Source: Tridacna crocea
Lineage: Eukaryota; Mollusca; Bivalvia; Cardiida; Cardiidae
Direction: 5' to 3'
DNA length: 64,000 bases
NCBI GenBank assembly: GCA_943736015.1
Contig: OX031062.1
Location: 29,547,462-29,611,461, forward strand
Below, one piece after another: positions 1-8,927 of this stretch. Both the position numbers and the translations under genes were made by a program. A model generated the notes under the pieces. The model was not told where the DNA came from, did not search any database, and worked only from the letters and a program-made list of their open reading frames with translations. Position 1 is the stretch's first letter. The number at the start of each line of letters is the position of its first letter.

Positions 1-29
1 CACTCGTATAAGGTTTTTCTGTTTTACAG

Positions 30-125
30 GTAAAATCAGACGTCAGAGTATGCTTTTTTAAGCGGAGGTCTTACTGTCTCTATCTCACAAACACTGTGGA
101 ATTCTGTGGCCTTAAGCTAAACTGA
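30..125 (+). CDS. Candidate terminal exon, unknown gene
   Basis: A pyrimidine tract ending TTTTACAG precedes position 30. The frame starting there is open for 31 codons to a TGA at 123-125 and reads VKSDVRVCFFKRRSY then CLYLTNTVEFCGLKLN. The composition looks like protein, and no repeat covers it. I do not recognise the family. Earlier exons would lie outside the window. The exon call is inference from one splice signal plus an open frame. Confidence 0.4.
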   Translation, partial: VKSDVRVCFFKRRSYCLYLTNTVEFCGLKLN

Positions 126-404
126 CTTCTAGTGAGGCTTATAAGAAGCTCTACATTATTGTGATGGGTTCCTCATGTGCCATCCCCTTGGTGGGGCGAT
201 ATTCTGGAATAACCTAGTACATCGTGGGAGGATGTTCCAAATTGAAGACTGAGAGAGGAACAAAATAAGTGCTGCAGACGCCTGTATTTTCTGCTGAATT
301 ACCTCACATGAAGATGATGTTTTTCGTCTTCTCATCAACTCTGCAAATCTTTTCTACATTTATGCTTATCCATATTGAAAGCATGCGTAGATACAGAAGA
401 TATC

Positions 405-598
405 TTAACTCTTTACCAAACGACAAAATTTTAGACTTTTCCAAATTTAAAGCATTTGCAGATTACAAAATAAATCTGACTCAAAAATTGAAAACTTGAC
501 TTTAGAAGAGTAGAAAACATTGTGGGAAAAGAACGCAATGCTTGTTACCAGCATTTTCTCCCTTTCCCACAATGTTTTCAGTGTAGTAAAGAGATAAA
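405..598 (-). repeat. h1 hairpin TTAA element, right end worn
   Basis: Starts TTAACTCTTTACCAAACGAC (405) and carries the central arms GTGGGAAAAG and CTTTCCCACAATG. One arm has drifted (GAACGCAATG), and the far end is only approximately TAA. Confidence 0.7.
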
Positions 599-642
599 CT
601 CTTTTCCATTGTATAAAATTTTGGATTTCTCCAAAATCCAAG

Positions 643-866
643 TTGACTCATTACCAAACAACCAAATTTTAGGTTTGTCCAAATTGAAAGCATTTGCAGA
701 CGACAATATAAAAGTGACTGAAATTTTGAATTTTTTTGTGAAGGATATAAAACACTGTGGGAAAAGGAGAAAATGCTGGTTACCAACATTTTCTTCTTTT
801 CCCACAATGTTTTCTACAGGCTTTCTCAGGGGCGTCAAAAGTAGGAATTGTGTGGTAATGGGTTAA
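643..866 (-). repeat. h1 hairpin TTAA element
   Basis: Near full-length h1 copy in reverse orientation ending GGTAATGGGTTAA. The left TTAA is mutated to TTGA. The core reads GCTGGTTACCAACA. Confidence 0.8.
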
Positions 867-869
867 TTG

Positions 870-1015
870 CAGATAACATATTTAACGTGGCTTAAATGGT
901 GAAAAATGGCTATGAAAAAATTGAAAAAAAAAAATTTGGGTAAAGGAGAAAATGGCAATTCTAAGTATTCTCCTTTTCCTACATTGTTTTCTCAAAAGGC
1001 TTCTTTCCGAAGTCA
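870..1015 (-). repeat. Degenerate h1 remnant
   Basis: Holds recognisable arms (AAAGGAGAAAATGG and TCTCCTTTTCCTACATTG) but no intact ends. It abuts the next copy. Confidence 0.5.
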
Positions 1016-1242
1016 TTAACCCATTATCACACAATCCCTACTTTTGACGCCCCTGAGATAGAAGCCTTCAGAAAATATTGTGGGAAAAGGAGAAAATGCT
1101 GGTTACCAGCATTTTCTCCTTTTCCCACAATGTTTTCTACCCTTCACAAAACAAATTTCAAATTTTCAATCACTTACTTTGTCGTCTGCAAATGCATTCA
1201 ATTTAGACCAGTCTAAAATATTGTCGTTTGGTAATGGGTTAA
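1016..1242 (+). repeat. h1 hairpin TTAA element, intact
   Basis: TTAA at both ends (1016 and 1239). The central palindrome around GCTGGTTACCAGC is perfect from CATTGTGGGAAAAGG outwards. This is a good reference copy. Confidence 0.9.
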
Positions 1243-1266
1243 AGGTTAGGATTGTGTGGTAAAGGT

Positions 1267-1497
1267 TTAACCCTTTTTACACAATCCCAAGTTTAAATTA
1301 CCAAGAGAAAAGAGGGCTTTTGAAAACATTGTGGGAGAAGAAGAAAATGCTGGTAACCAGCATTTTCCTCTTCTCCCATAATGTTTCCAATCTACTGAAA
1401 GACAAACACTGTAATTTGAAAAGCATTTGAAATCATCTCAGTAAATTCCTTCAATTTGACCCATGTATAAAAAGTTTACTGTGTTGTAAAGGGTTAA
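1267..1497 (+). repeat. h1 element with paired arm changes
   Basis: TTAA at 1267 and 1494. The left arm reads GTGGGAGAAGAAG and the right arm CCTCTTCTCCCAT, so both arms differ from the usual GGGAAAAGG/CCTTTTCCC in a matching way. Confidence 0.85.
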
Positions 1498-2073
1498 AAC
1501 GATGAGCACATAGCTGTTATCGGTCTAGATCTACATGTACCATGAATGTTTGTTTTATGTTTTTTGATACATCTGCAGAAGAAAAGTTGGGAAAAAATTG
1601 TGAAACTGCTTTGAAGGCAATATTTATACCCCCCCCCCCCAACTTTGTTTGCGGGGAATATATATAGGAGTCACTGTGTCGGTCTGTCAGACGGTTTGTA
1701 GCTTTTTTTGTCCACTCCATTTCGCAATAACTGCAGAGCAGATTTCTAACAAACCTCACAAGAAGTTACCCAATAGAATAAATATGTGCATATTATAATT
1801 TGTTTACAGTTTAATAATTTTCCAGTGACGGGTTTCCCTTTGTTACTCTTTTTTTTTCCAAATAGTCTTTTTTTGAAATCTTTCTTTTGTACTAAACCAT
1901 GCTTCATTCTGTAACACAGACCTGTTTTGTGACAAGGAGCTGGTGAGGGGTATGATCACGTTTAGTGATAGCTCTAGTTTTACTTGAATCAACCTCCTTT
2001 CATTGTAGTACCATTCTTCTGTTGTTTTGTTTTCGTAAAAGTAGTTTTTATTTTCAGGTAATAGGAGACTTTC
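1498..2073. other. No gene seen; C-run and low-complexity DNA
   Basis: About 575 bases between elements. It contains a 13-base C run near 1629 and several T runs. No convincing exon or repeat boundary was found. Confidence 0.4.
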
Positions 2074-2301
2074 TTAAACCCTGTACTCCATAGATACTCA
2101 TTTTTACGCATTGCTTGTAGGAGCCCTTGGAAAACATTGTGGCAAAAGGTGAAATTGCTTGTGACAAGCAATTTCACTTTTTGTCACAATGTTTTCTATG
2201 CTATCAAAAGGTGTCATATACACATAAGAAACGGCTTCATCCTTGCTGTTATTTAGGGTCATAGAGATACCATAGAAATACCTTATGGGGTAAAGGGTTA
2301 A
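2074..2301 (+). repeat. h3 hairpin TTAA element
   Basis: TTAA at 2074 and 2298. The left flank contains CTCCATAGATACTC, the core is ATTGCTTGTGACAAGCAAT, and the right flank has CATCCTTGCTGTTATTTAGG. The flanks differ from h1 but the outer arm AAAACATTGTGG is shared. Confidence 0.88.
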
Positions 2302-2335
2302 GAATCATGTAGTTGACAAGATTGTCCTTGAAAGC

Positions 2336-2564
2336 TTAACCCATTACCACACAATCCCTACTTTTGACGCCCCTGAGAAAGAAGCCTTTTGAAAACACTG
2401 TGGGAAAAGGAGAAAATGCTGGTAACCAGCATTTTCTCCTTTTCCCACAGTGTTTTCTACTCTTCACAAATCAAATTTCAAATTTTCAGTCACTTTTATT
2501 TTGTCGTCTGCGAATGCTTTCAATTTGGACCAGTCTAAAATTTTCTCGTGTGGTAAAGGGTTAA
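2336..2564 (+). repeat. h1 element, intact
   Basis: Exactly 229 bp including both TTAA sites. The arms carry a paired variant, AACACTGTGGG with CCCACAGTGTT, in place of the commoner CATTGTG/CACAATG pair. Confidence 0.9.
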
Positions 2565-2671
2565 GATTTTAAGGGTTTTTTCCCCCCATCACTGAGAGCA
2601 GCATTTTCCAATACCTTGAAATTTTGAAAACATGTTGATAATAGGAAAAAAATCATGCTAACAAGTGTTAC

Positions 2672-3117
2672 TTAACCCTTAACCACATACTCAACAATTT
2701 CAATCACCTAATAGTAAAATGCCCTTTGTACACATTGTGGAAAATGAAGAAAATGCTGGTTTTAACTCTTTACCACACGAGAAAATTTTAGACTGGTCCA
2801 AAGTGAAAGCATTTGCAGACGATAAAATGAATATGACTAAAGAATTGAAATTTGTTTTAGGAAGGGATGAAAACATTGTGGGAAATGGAGAAAATGCTGG
2901 TTACCAGCATTTTCTCCTTTTCCCACAATGGTTTCAAAAGGTTTCTTTCACATGGGTGTTAAAAGTCGGGATTGTGTGGTAAAGGGTTAAGCATTTTCTC
3001 CTTTTCCCATGTTTTCTTCCCATTCAAGGAAAAGTACTGACAGTTGAAAAAAAAAAATAGTGAATTGTAGTCCATAAGGACCTTCAATACAGACATACGC
3101 TATGTGATAAAGGGTAA
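2672..3117 (+). repeat. h1 element split by a second h1 element
   Basis: The left half (2672-2761) ends in the palindrome arm GAAGAAAATGCTGGT. The right half (2991-3117) resumes with the opposite arm GCATTTTCTCCTTTTCCC. The intervening 2762-2990 is another complete element, so this copy was interrupted at a TTAA in its centre. Confidence 0.85.
2762..2990 (-). repeat. h1 element inserted in the preceding h1 copy
   Basis: Full 229-bp reverse copy with TTAA at 2762 and 2987, which are the duplicated target site. The core palindrome is intact. Confidence 0.9.
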
Positions 3118-3162
3118 CTTTTTTCAGGACTATCTCGGAATTATCTCTGAAGTCATTCTACT

Positions 3163-3391
3163 TTAACCCTTTCCCAAACAATCCCTGGTTTTTACGGGTC
3201 TGGAATAGTAGCCTTTTGAAAACATTGTAGGAAAAGGAGAAAATGCTGGTAACCAGCATTTTCTCCTTTTCCCACAATGTTTTCTACCCTATCATAGACA
3301 GAAATCATCGTTTCAGCAAGAGTTGAATTGTCATCTGCAAATGCTTTCAATTTGGTCTAGTCCAAAAGTTTGTCGTTTGGGAAAGGGTTAA
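3163..3391 (+). repeat. h4 hairpin TTAA element
   Basis: TTAACCCTTTCCCAAACAAT start and GGGAAAGGGTTAA end. The left flank has GGTCTGGAATAGTAGCC and the right flank ATCATAGACAGAAATC. The central palindrome is the h1 core. It closely matches the copies at 29166 and 55681. Confidence 0.9.
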
Positions 3392-3626
3392 TCATCATTA
3401 AATACATATGTGCGAGCTAAATGACCAAAGCTGTCAATGCGCCATAAACAACATTTATTCTTCTCATTTTCTTTGTGATATGCCGTTTTTTTTAAATGAA
3501 GGAGAAAGTATATACAGTATAACGAAGAGAGAAAGGAGTCACCTCTCGTGGAGTGTATATGAAGATTTTTAGTATTTATTTATGGATATGGTGCTGAAGA
3601 AATGCAATGTGGCTTGGTTTGAATTA

Positions 3627-3855
3627 TTCAACCCTTTCCCAAACGACAAATTTTAGCCTTTTTCAAACTCGAAGAGCTTGCAGATGACAATTTCATATTA
3701 GATGAAAATGGCAGAAAGTTCTCTAAATGGGTAGAAAACACTGTGGGAAAAGGAGAAATTGCTTGTTATGAGCAATTTCTCCTTTTCCTACAGTGTTTTC
3801 AAAAGACTTGTACCGCAAACACGTAAAAAGAAGGGCTTGTTTGGGAATGGGTTAA
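3627..3855 (-). repeat. h2 hairpin TTAA element
   Basis: h2 copy with core ATTGCTTGTTATGAGCAAT and arms AACACTGTGGG/CCTACAGTGTT. The left TTAA is mutated to TTCA; the right TTAA at 3852 is intact. Confidence 0.85.
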
Positions 3856-3951
3856 GTGCTCGTGAATGGTTTTCATCGCAAACAGCACTCTGCACACACT
3901 TACTGGTGTATATAAACTTTTAAAAAAAACTTAATTTCTAGGACTTATGTG

Positions 3952-4186
3952 TTAACCCTTCACCACACAATCCAAATTTCTACAGACACTGAAGAAGGCT
4001 TTTGAAAATATTGTGGGAAAAGGAGAAAATGCTGGTAACCAGTATAACCAGCATTTTCTCCTTTTCCACAATCTTCTCTACTCTATCATAGACAGAAACC
4101 ACAATTTAAGCAGCATTTAATTTTTCAGTCCGCAAATGCTTTCAATTTGGACAATTGCAAAATTTTGTTGTTCAGTAAAGAGTCAA
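3952..4186 (+). repeat. h1 element with lengthened loop
   Basis: TTAA at 3952, with the far end mutated to TCAA. The loop carries an extra CCAGTATAA-like insertion, giving GCTGGTAACCAGTATAACCA before the second arm. Confidence 0.8.
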
Positions 4187-4265
4187 CTGTGTTCAACATA
4201 AGGAAATTTTAGACTTATCCAAATTGAAAGCTTTCCATTATTAAGATGAATGTTAAAAATTTGTT

Positions 4266-4494
4266 GTGTGGTAGAGAGCTCACCCTTTTCCACACTATTC
4301 CTATTGGTATTGATACTGGAGAAGCCTGTTATAAACATTGCAGGAAAAGGAGAAAACGATGGTAAACAGCATTTCCTCCTTTTCCCACAATGTTTTCTAC
4401 CCTTTTAGAGTCAGGTTTCATCAATTGAGCCCTTTTTTTTGGTGATAGCTGTGAATTTGGGCGACTGTAAAATTTTGTCTTTTGGTAAAGAGTT
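4266..4494 (+). repeat. Old h1 element
   Basis: Arms GGAAAAGGAGAAAACGATGG and CATTTCCTCCTTTTCCC flank a diverged loop. Both terminal TTAA sites are mutated. Confidence 0.65.
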
Positions 4495-5011
4495 GAAAGT
4501 CAAATTGAATAATAGGAAAGGTGTCTTCAATGGAATCAGTGTAAAAATGAATTCTGTATTCTGTCTCTTTTTTTTTAATCTCCTTTGAGAAGAAGACTTT
4601 TAAACCTGTAAGTGTATTTTGTGTATGAAAAGACGGTTTTGTAAATATTGCAAACTTTCATATGCCAAAGTATATATTTTAGGAAGTGATAACTATTTTT
4701 TATGGAAAAGTAAAAAATACAGGCAAATGTAAATCATGTACATATTGTAGATTCATATGTAGATCATCCATTAACACCAGTCATCATTCTGTGTAGGCAT
4801 TTCTTAAGATGGTTGTTGACCCCTAGAGTGCATTTCAACACCATGGTAGCTTTTGCAACCAGAGTAGATCAAGATCAGACTGCACATATGTTGCAGTCTA
4901 ATCTTAGAGCTACACTATCTTTTTAGTTATTCTTATTGAATGATAAATGGCAGTGCATTTCAAGCATTTGTATCATTTCTCTCCATGGTGTTTGTCCTGC
5001 TCTCTATGGGT
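4495..5011. other. A/T-rich DNA with a dyad repeat
   Basis: No gene seen. At 4865-4916 lies a dyad, GATCAAGATCAGACTGCACA paired with TTGCAGTCTAATCTTAGA. Relatives of this dyad occur at 21430, 26399, 50941 and 56728. Confidence 0.5.
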
Positions 5012-5332
5012 GAACTCTTTACCACATAACCCTGAGGTTTAATAACCCATAAGAAATAGCTATTTAGCTCTTTACCAAATGTCATAAATTTTTTAGACTT
5101 GTCCAAATTGAAAGCACTTGCAGACGACAAAATAAACGTAACTAAAAAAATGAGATTGGTTTCCAGCAGGGTAGAAAACATTGTTGGAAAAGGAGAAAAT
5201 GCTGGTTACCAGCATTTTCTCCTTTTCCAACCATGTTTTATAAAAGCCTCTCTCTCAGGGTCGTAAAAAGTCAGGATTGTGTGGTAAAGAGTTAAAAACC
5301 TTTAAAATTTTGTTGTTTGGTAAAGAGTAAAA
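5012..5332 (+). repeat. h1 remnant split by an h1 copy
   Basis: Left remnant ACTCTTTACCACATAACCC (5012) and right remnant AAATTTTGTTGTTTGGTAAA (to 5332) flank a complete reverse copy at 5063-5295. This is consistent with insertion and later loss of the host core. Confidence 0.6.
5063..5295 (-). repeat. h1 element with paired TTGG/CCAA change
   Basis: The left arm reads TTGTTGGAAAAGG and the right arm CCTTTTCCAACCATG, so a change in one arm is matched in the other. The loop is GCTGGTTACCAGC. Confidence 0.85.
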
Positions 5333-5385
5333 TCATGAAGATTGTCTAGTATCTCCGTCCCTGTTCCATGCATGCTTTCTAAGAT

Positions 5386-5597
5386 TTAACCCTTTACCCT
5401 ACAACCCAGACTTATACCGACCTTGAGGAAAAATGCTTTTGAAAATATTGTGGAAAAAGAAGAAAACGCTGGTAACCAGCAGTTTCTCCTTTTCCCCCTT
5501 TCAAATACATTTTTCTTTTATTTTAAGCAACATTTATGATGTCAAATGCTTTCAGTTAGGAACCTGTCCAAAATTTTGTATTCTGGAAAAGAGTTTA
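5386..5597 (+). repeat. h1 element, eroded
   Basis: TTAA at 5386, core CGCTGGTAACCAGCAG. The right arm is shortened and the right terminus is degraded. Confidence 0.65.
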
Positions 5598-5961
5598 TTG
5601 ACTCTAGAAACAACTTTGAATGATTCTGAGGAAGGAACGCTTATGAAACAATGTGGGAAAGGGATCAAACGTTAGTAACCAGCATTTTCTCCTTTCCCCC
5701 ACAATTTTTTCTGCCTTCAGAGACGAATCCCATTATTTCAGTTATTTTTTTTTTTTTGTCAATTGGAAATGCTCCCCACGCAATCCGAAGTTGTAATGGC
5801 CCTAATAAGAAGAGTGATGGATGAAATGCTGGTAACAAGAGTTTTCTGCTTTTCCAGAATTGTTTTCCCACATTTCGAGTCCAAATATTTCCACTCTAGT
5901 CCTGTTAAATGCAAGTGCTTTAAAATCATACATGCCTTTATATTTGGCATCTTGTAAAGGC
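5598..5961 (+). repeat. Two overlapping degenerate h1 remnants
   Basis: Two separated cores (GTTAGTAACCAGCATTTTCT near 5673 and ATGCTGGTAACAAGAG near 5826) with weak arms and no clear ends. The next copy starts at the TTAA at 5962. Confidence 0.5.
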
Positions 5962-6190
5962 TTAATCCATTACCACACAATCCCTACTTTTGATGACCCT
6001 GAGAAAGAAGCCTTTAGTTAACACTGTGGGAAAAGAAGAAAATGCTGGTGACCAGCACTTTCTCCTTTTCCCTCAATGTTTTCTACCCTTGACAAAACAA
6101 GTTTAAAATTTTCAGTCACTTTTATGTTGTGGTCTGCAAATACTTTTGATTTGGACAAGCCAAATATTTTGTTGTTTGGTAAAGGATTAA
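5962..6190 (+). repeat. h1 element, intact
   Basis: 229 bp with TTAA at 5962 and 6187. The core is GCTGGTGACCAGCAC. Confidence 0.88.
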
Positions 6191-6465
6191 AATTTGGAAG
6201 AGTCCAGAATTGCTGGGCGGGGATGGAGTTACCTTTACATTTGTATTTATAATTATTATAATGCCTTTACTATTTGTCATTTAAAATTAATGACTAATTT
6301 TTAGAATCATGTACATGTATTTAAAGACAATTGCAACATGTATTTCATAGACAGATCATCAAGACAAATTAAACACAAAGAAATTTGTAAAAACTTGTTC
6401 TCTTGTTTTTGTAGATGTAAGAATCTGATATCCTTTTGAAAAACGTTGACATGTGTTTGTATGTA

Positions 6466-6896
6466 ATTACCAACAAAAAAAATTGGACTGGTCCATATTG
6501 AAAGCATATGCAGACCTAGAATTAGAAGTGTCTGGATTTATGTTGGTTGTGTTGGGGTTTAACGCCACTTTAACATCTAAGGTCATATCATGGCAGTCAG
6601 TGACGCACATGTGTTTCCTGGCTTTCTCATACCAGTACTAACACTACTTTCTTTACAAAGCCACCGACTGCTTTTCTCACATGCTTCAGCAAAGATGAGA
6701 GGGGAAAATACGCCAGAAGAAAGTTCGCCTCAACCAGATATCAAACTCACAACCACCAGGTCCTGAGTCCAACACGCTTGCCACTGAGCCACCCGGACGG
6801 GCCTGGATTTACGAAATTTGTCTCTGAAAGGGTAGGAAACATTGTGGGGAAAGGAGAAAATATTGGTTACCAGCATTTTCTCCTTTTCCCCCAATG
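6466..6896 (-). repeat. h1 element interrupted by a SINE
   Basis: The h1 sequence stops at 6540 and resumes at 6803. Joined across the SINE, the two parts read as an ordinary reverse h1 copy. The right end after the palindrome is lost. Confidence 0.8.
6541..6802 (-). mobile_element. tRNA-derived SINE with 9-bp TSD
   Basis: Flanked by direct repeats CTGGATTTA at 6532-6540 and 6803-6811. On the minus strand the head reads GGGTGGCTCAGTGGCAAGCG (A-box-like), then GGTTGTGAGTTTGATA (B-box-like), and the tail end contains GGCGTTAAACCCCAA. A second copy is at 57551-57818 and an older broken one at 57238-59214. The box positions and TSD fit an RNA polymerase III-derived SINE moved by a LINE; the LINE partner is not in the window. 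Confidence 0.88.
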
Positions 6897-6958
6897 TAAT
6901 CTTTTACCAAATGGCATATCTTGGAGTTGTTCATATTGAAAGCTTGCACATATGACAT

Positions 6959-7187
6959 ATCAACCCTTTCCCAAACAAGCCCTTGTTTTTACGTGTCTGC
7001 AGTACAAGTGTTTTGAAAACACTGTGGGAAAAGGAGAAATTGCTCGCAACGAGCAATTTCTCCTTTTCCCACAGTGTTTTTTACCCATTTGGAGAACTTT
7101 CTGCCATTTTTATCAAATTTGAAATTGCTGTCTGCAAACTATTAAAGTTTGGAAGAGTTTAAAATTTGTCGTTTGGGAAAGGGTTAA
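6959..7187 (+). repeat. h2 hairpin TTAA element
   Basis: 229 bp. Core ATTGCTCGCAACGAGCAAT with arms AACACTGTGGG/CCCACAGTG. The left site is mutated to ATCA; TTAA at 7184 is intact. Confidence 0.88.
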
Positions 7188-7395
7188 GGGAGGCTTGAGT
7201 TACCATATTCATCAATGAAGGAAAGAAAACATTGCAGGAAGAGGAGAAACGGCTGGTTACCAGCCTGTTAAAAATTTGCATTTCTACATGAAATTTGCGG
7301 ACAAAAAGGCAAGAATGACACTTAACAAATCCCCAGAGAACAATTTGTGACCCCCACCTACTTTTGGATTAACTTTTGACACCATGGCATTTAAT

Positions 7396-7622
7396 TTAAC
7401 TCTTTACCTAACGACAAAAATTGGACTAGTCCAAATTGAAAGCATTTACAGACGACAAAATAGATGTGATTCAAAGATTGAAATCTGATTTGGGAAGGGT
7501 AGAAAACATTGTAGGAAAAGGAGAAAATGCTGGTTACCAGTATTTTCTCCTTTTCCTACAATGTTTACAAGGCCTTCTTTCTCAGGGTCGTTAAAAGTCA
7601 GGATTGTATGGTAAAGACTTAA
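7396..7622 (-). repeat. h1 element with paired TAGG/CCTA change
   Basis: TTAA at 7396 and 7619. The left arm reads TTGTAGGAAAAGG (7509) and the right arm CCTTTTCCTACAATG (7549), a matched change. Confidence 0.88.
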
Positions 7623-8182
7623 CAACCTTGATTAAGGTCCCTCATATTATGAACTACACAGCCACACATCTGTTGGACTGCTGATGACAATGTGCTAAAT
7701 GTTAAACAAAAAAGTACACAGCTACCAAATGCAAATGCTAATTTTATTTATATATTTAATATAATGTAAATACAGATATAAAATGTCATCATATCTAGAT
7801 CTGGTCATACATGTATCTACATATAAAACAATGAATACTTGCATAAACATGAGTCTAGTAGCTACTTATCTTTCCCCAACTCCTCTATAAGCTATTTTTT
7901 TCATGTTTTACTTACATAAGTATGGACCTAGTGGCTATCAACCTTTCTCTTTCTTCCCCACAAGCTTTTTTTTTTTTCTTGTATTACTGGTACTTACATA
8001 AACATGAACCTAGTGACAAACTTACTCCCTTTCCTTTCCTTCCCTATAAGCTATTATTTACATGCAACTTGCAAAATGTGATAGATAAACAGGAAGCCTC
8101 TTACTGAGCGACACAAATCTGCAGTGGTGAGCATGAAAAGATTTTTACAAGCATTGACCAAGACCACGTAATAAGTTAACTC
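7623..8182. other. A/T-rich stretch downstream of the NOPCHAP1 gene
   Basis: No exon seen. It contains two imperfect direct repeats of about 110 bp (near 7840-7925 and 7965-8060, sharing CATAAACATGA..CTAGT and CTATAAGCTATT). Confidence 0.4.
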
Positions 8183-8430
8183 TTAACTCTTTACCTGAAA
8201 GTAAATTTTAGACTCTTCGAAATTGAAAATATTGGCAGGAGACAAATTGTATGGGTCTGAAAGAATGGGATTAGTTATTCAACTGATAAAATAAATTTTG
8301 GAAAATGGAGAAACTGCTTGTCACTGTTGGCAACTTCTGCTGCTGCCACCAGCTTAAGCTTTTCTTACAGTATTATCCAAAGCTTTCACCCTCGGGGTCA
8401 TTCAAACCCTATATCATCTGGTCAAGGGTG
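8183..8430 (-). repeat. Degenerate h1 element
   Basis: TTAACTCTTTACCTGAAAG at 8183. The arms have drifted almost beyond pairing (AATGGAGAAACTGCTTG). Confidence 0.55.
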
Positions 8431-8466
8431 ATGAATACCACAGAACAAAATATGTTTTCTAAAGCC

Positions 8467-8701
8467 TTTCACTCTTTACCAAACAAAATTTTAGACTTGT
8501 CCAAAATCAAAGCATTTGCAGACGATAGTTTAAAATTTTTAATGTTGTCTAAATGATGATGCTTGTCTTTGATATAGTACAATACATCTTGAGAAAAGGA
8601 AAAAATGCTGGTTACCTGCATTTTTTTATTTTCCCGCAATGTTTTCAAAAGGCTCTTCCTACAGGGTTGTTAAAAATCGTGATTGTGTTTTAAAGACTTA
8701 A
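8467..8701 (-). repeat. h1 element at the 3' end of the NOPCHAP1 gene
   Basis: An h1 copy ends at TTAA 8698, 41 bases beyond the NOPCHAP1 stop codon. On the minus strand it holds AATAAA at 8625-8630, a possible poly(A) signal supplied by the element. Confidence 0.7.
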
Positions 8702-8741
8702 CTTAGCCTTATTAAAACCGTGTAATAAAACCGGTAAATAT

Positions 8742-8927
8742 TCAATCTGCATCTATGAGGTTTGTCTCAGATACGACTTCTATCACAGGTGCTTGTTTTG
8801 TGTTTGTACTGTTTCTTGACAACTTAAGATTGTTCTCATTCAGTTCTGATATATCACAATCACTATCTTCTGATCCATCCCCACTGTCTTCATCTGCACT
8901 ATTGTCTTCTTCAAACAGGGCTAGATC
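8742..8927 (-). CDS. NOPCHAP1: NOPCHAP1 exon 4 (terminal)
   Basis: Acceptor CCATTTGTAG precedes 8927. 61 codons starting DLALFEEDNSADEDS and ending at TGA 8742-8744. The acidic stretch EDSGDGSEDSDCD matches the family's acidic tail. Confidence 0.85.
   Translation of the reverse strand, partial: DLALFEEDNSADEDSGDGSEDSDCDISELNENNLKLSRNSTNTKQAPVIEVVSETNLIDAD

Noticed and set aside
2364-2564. A 66-residue ORF seen in many h1 copies
   Set aside because: It begins at TTG, not ATG, spans the palindrome and non-coding flanks, and is broken in diverged copies. It is open by chance because the element lacks stops in that frame.
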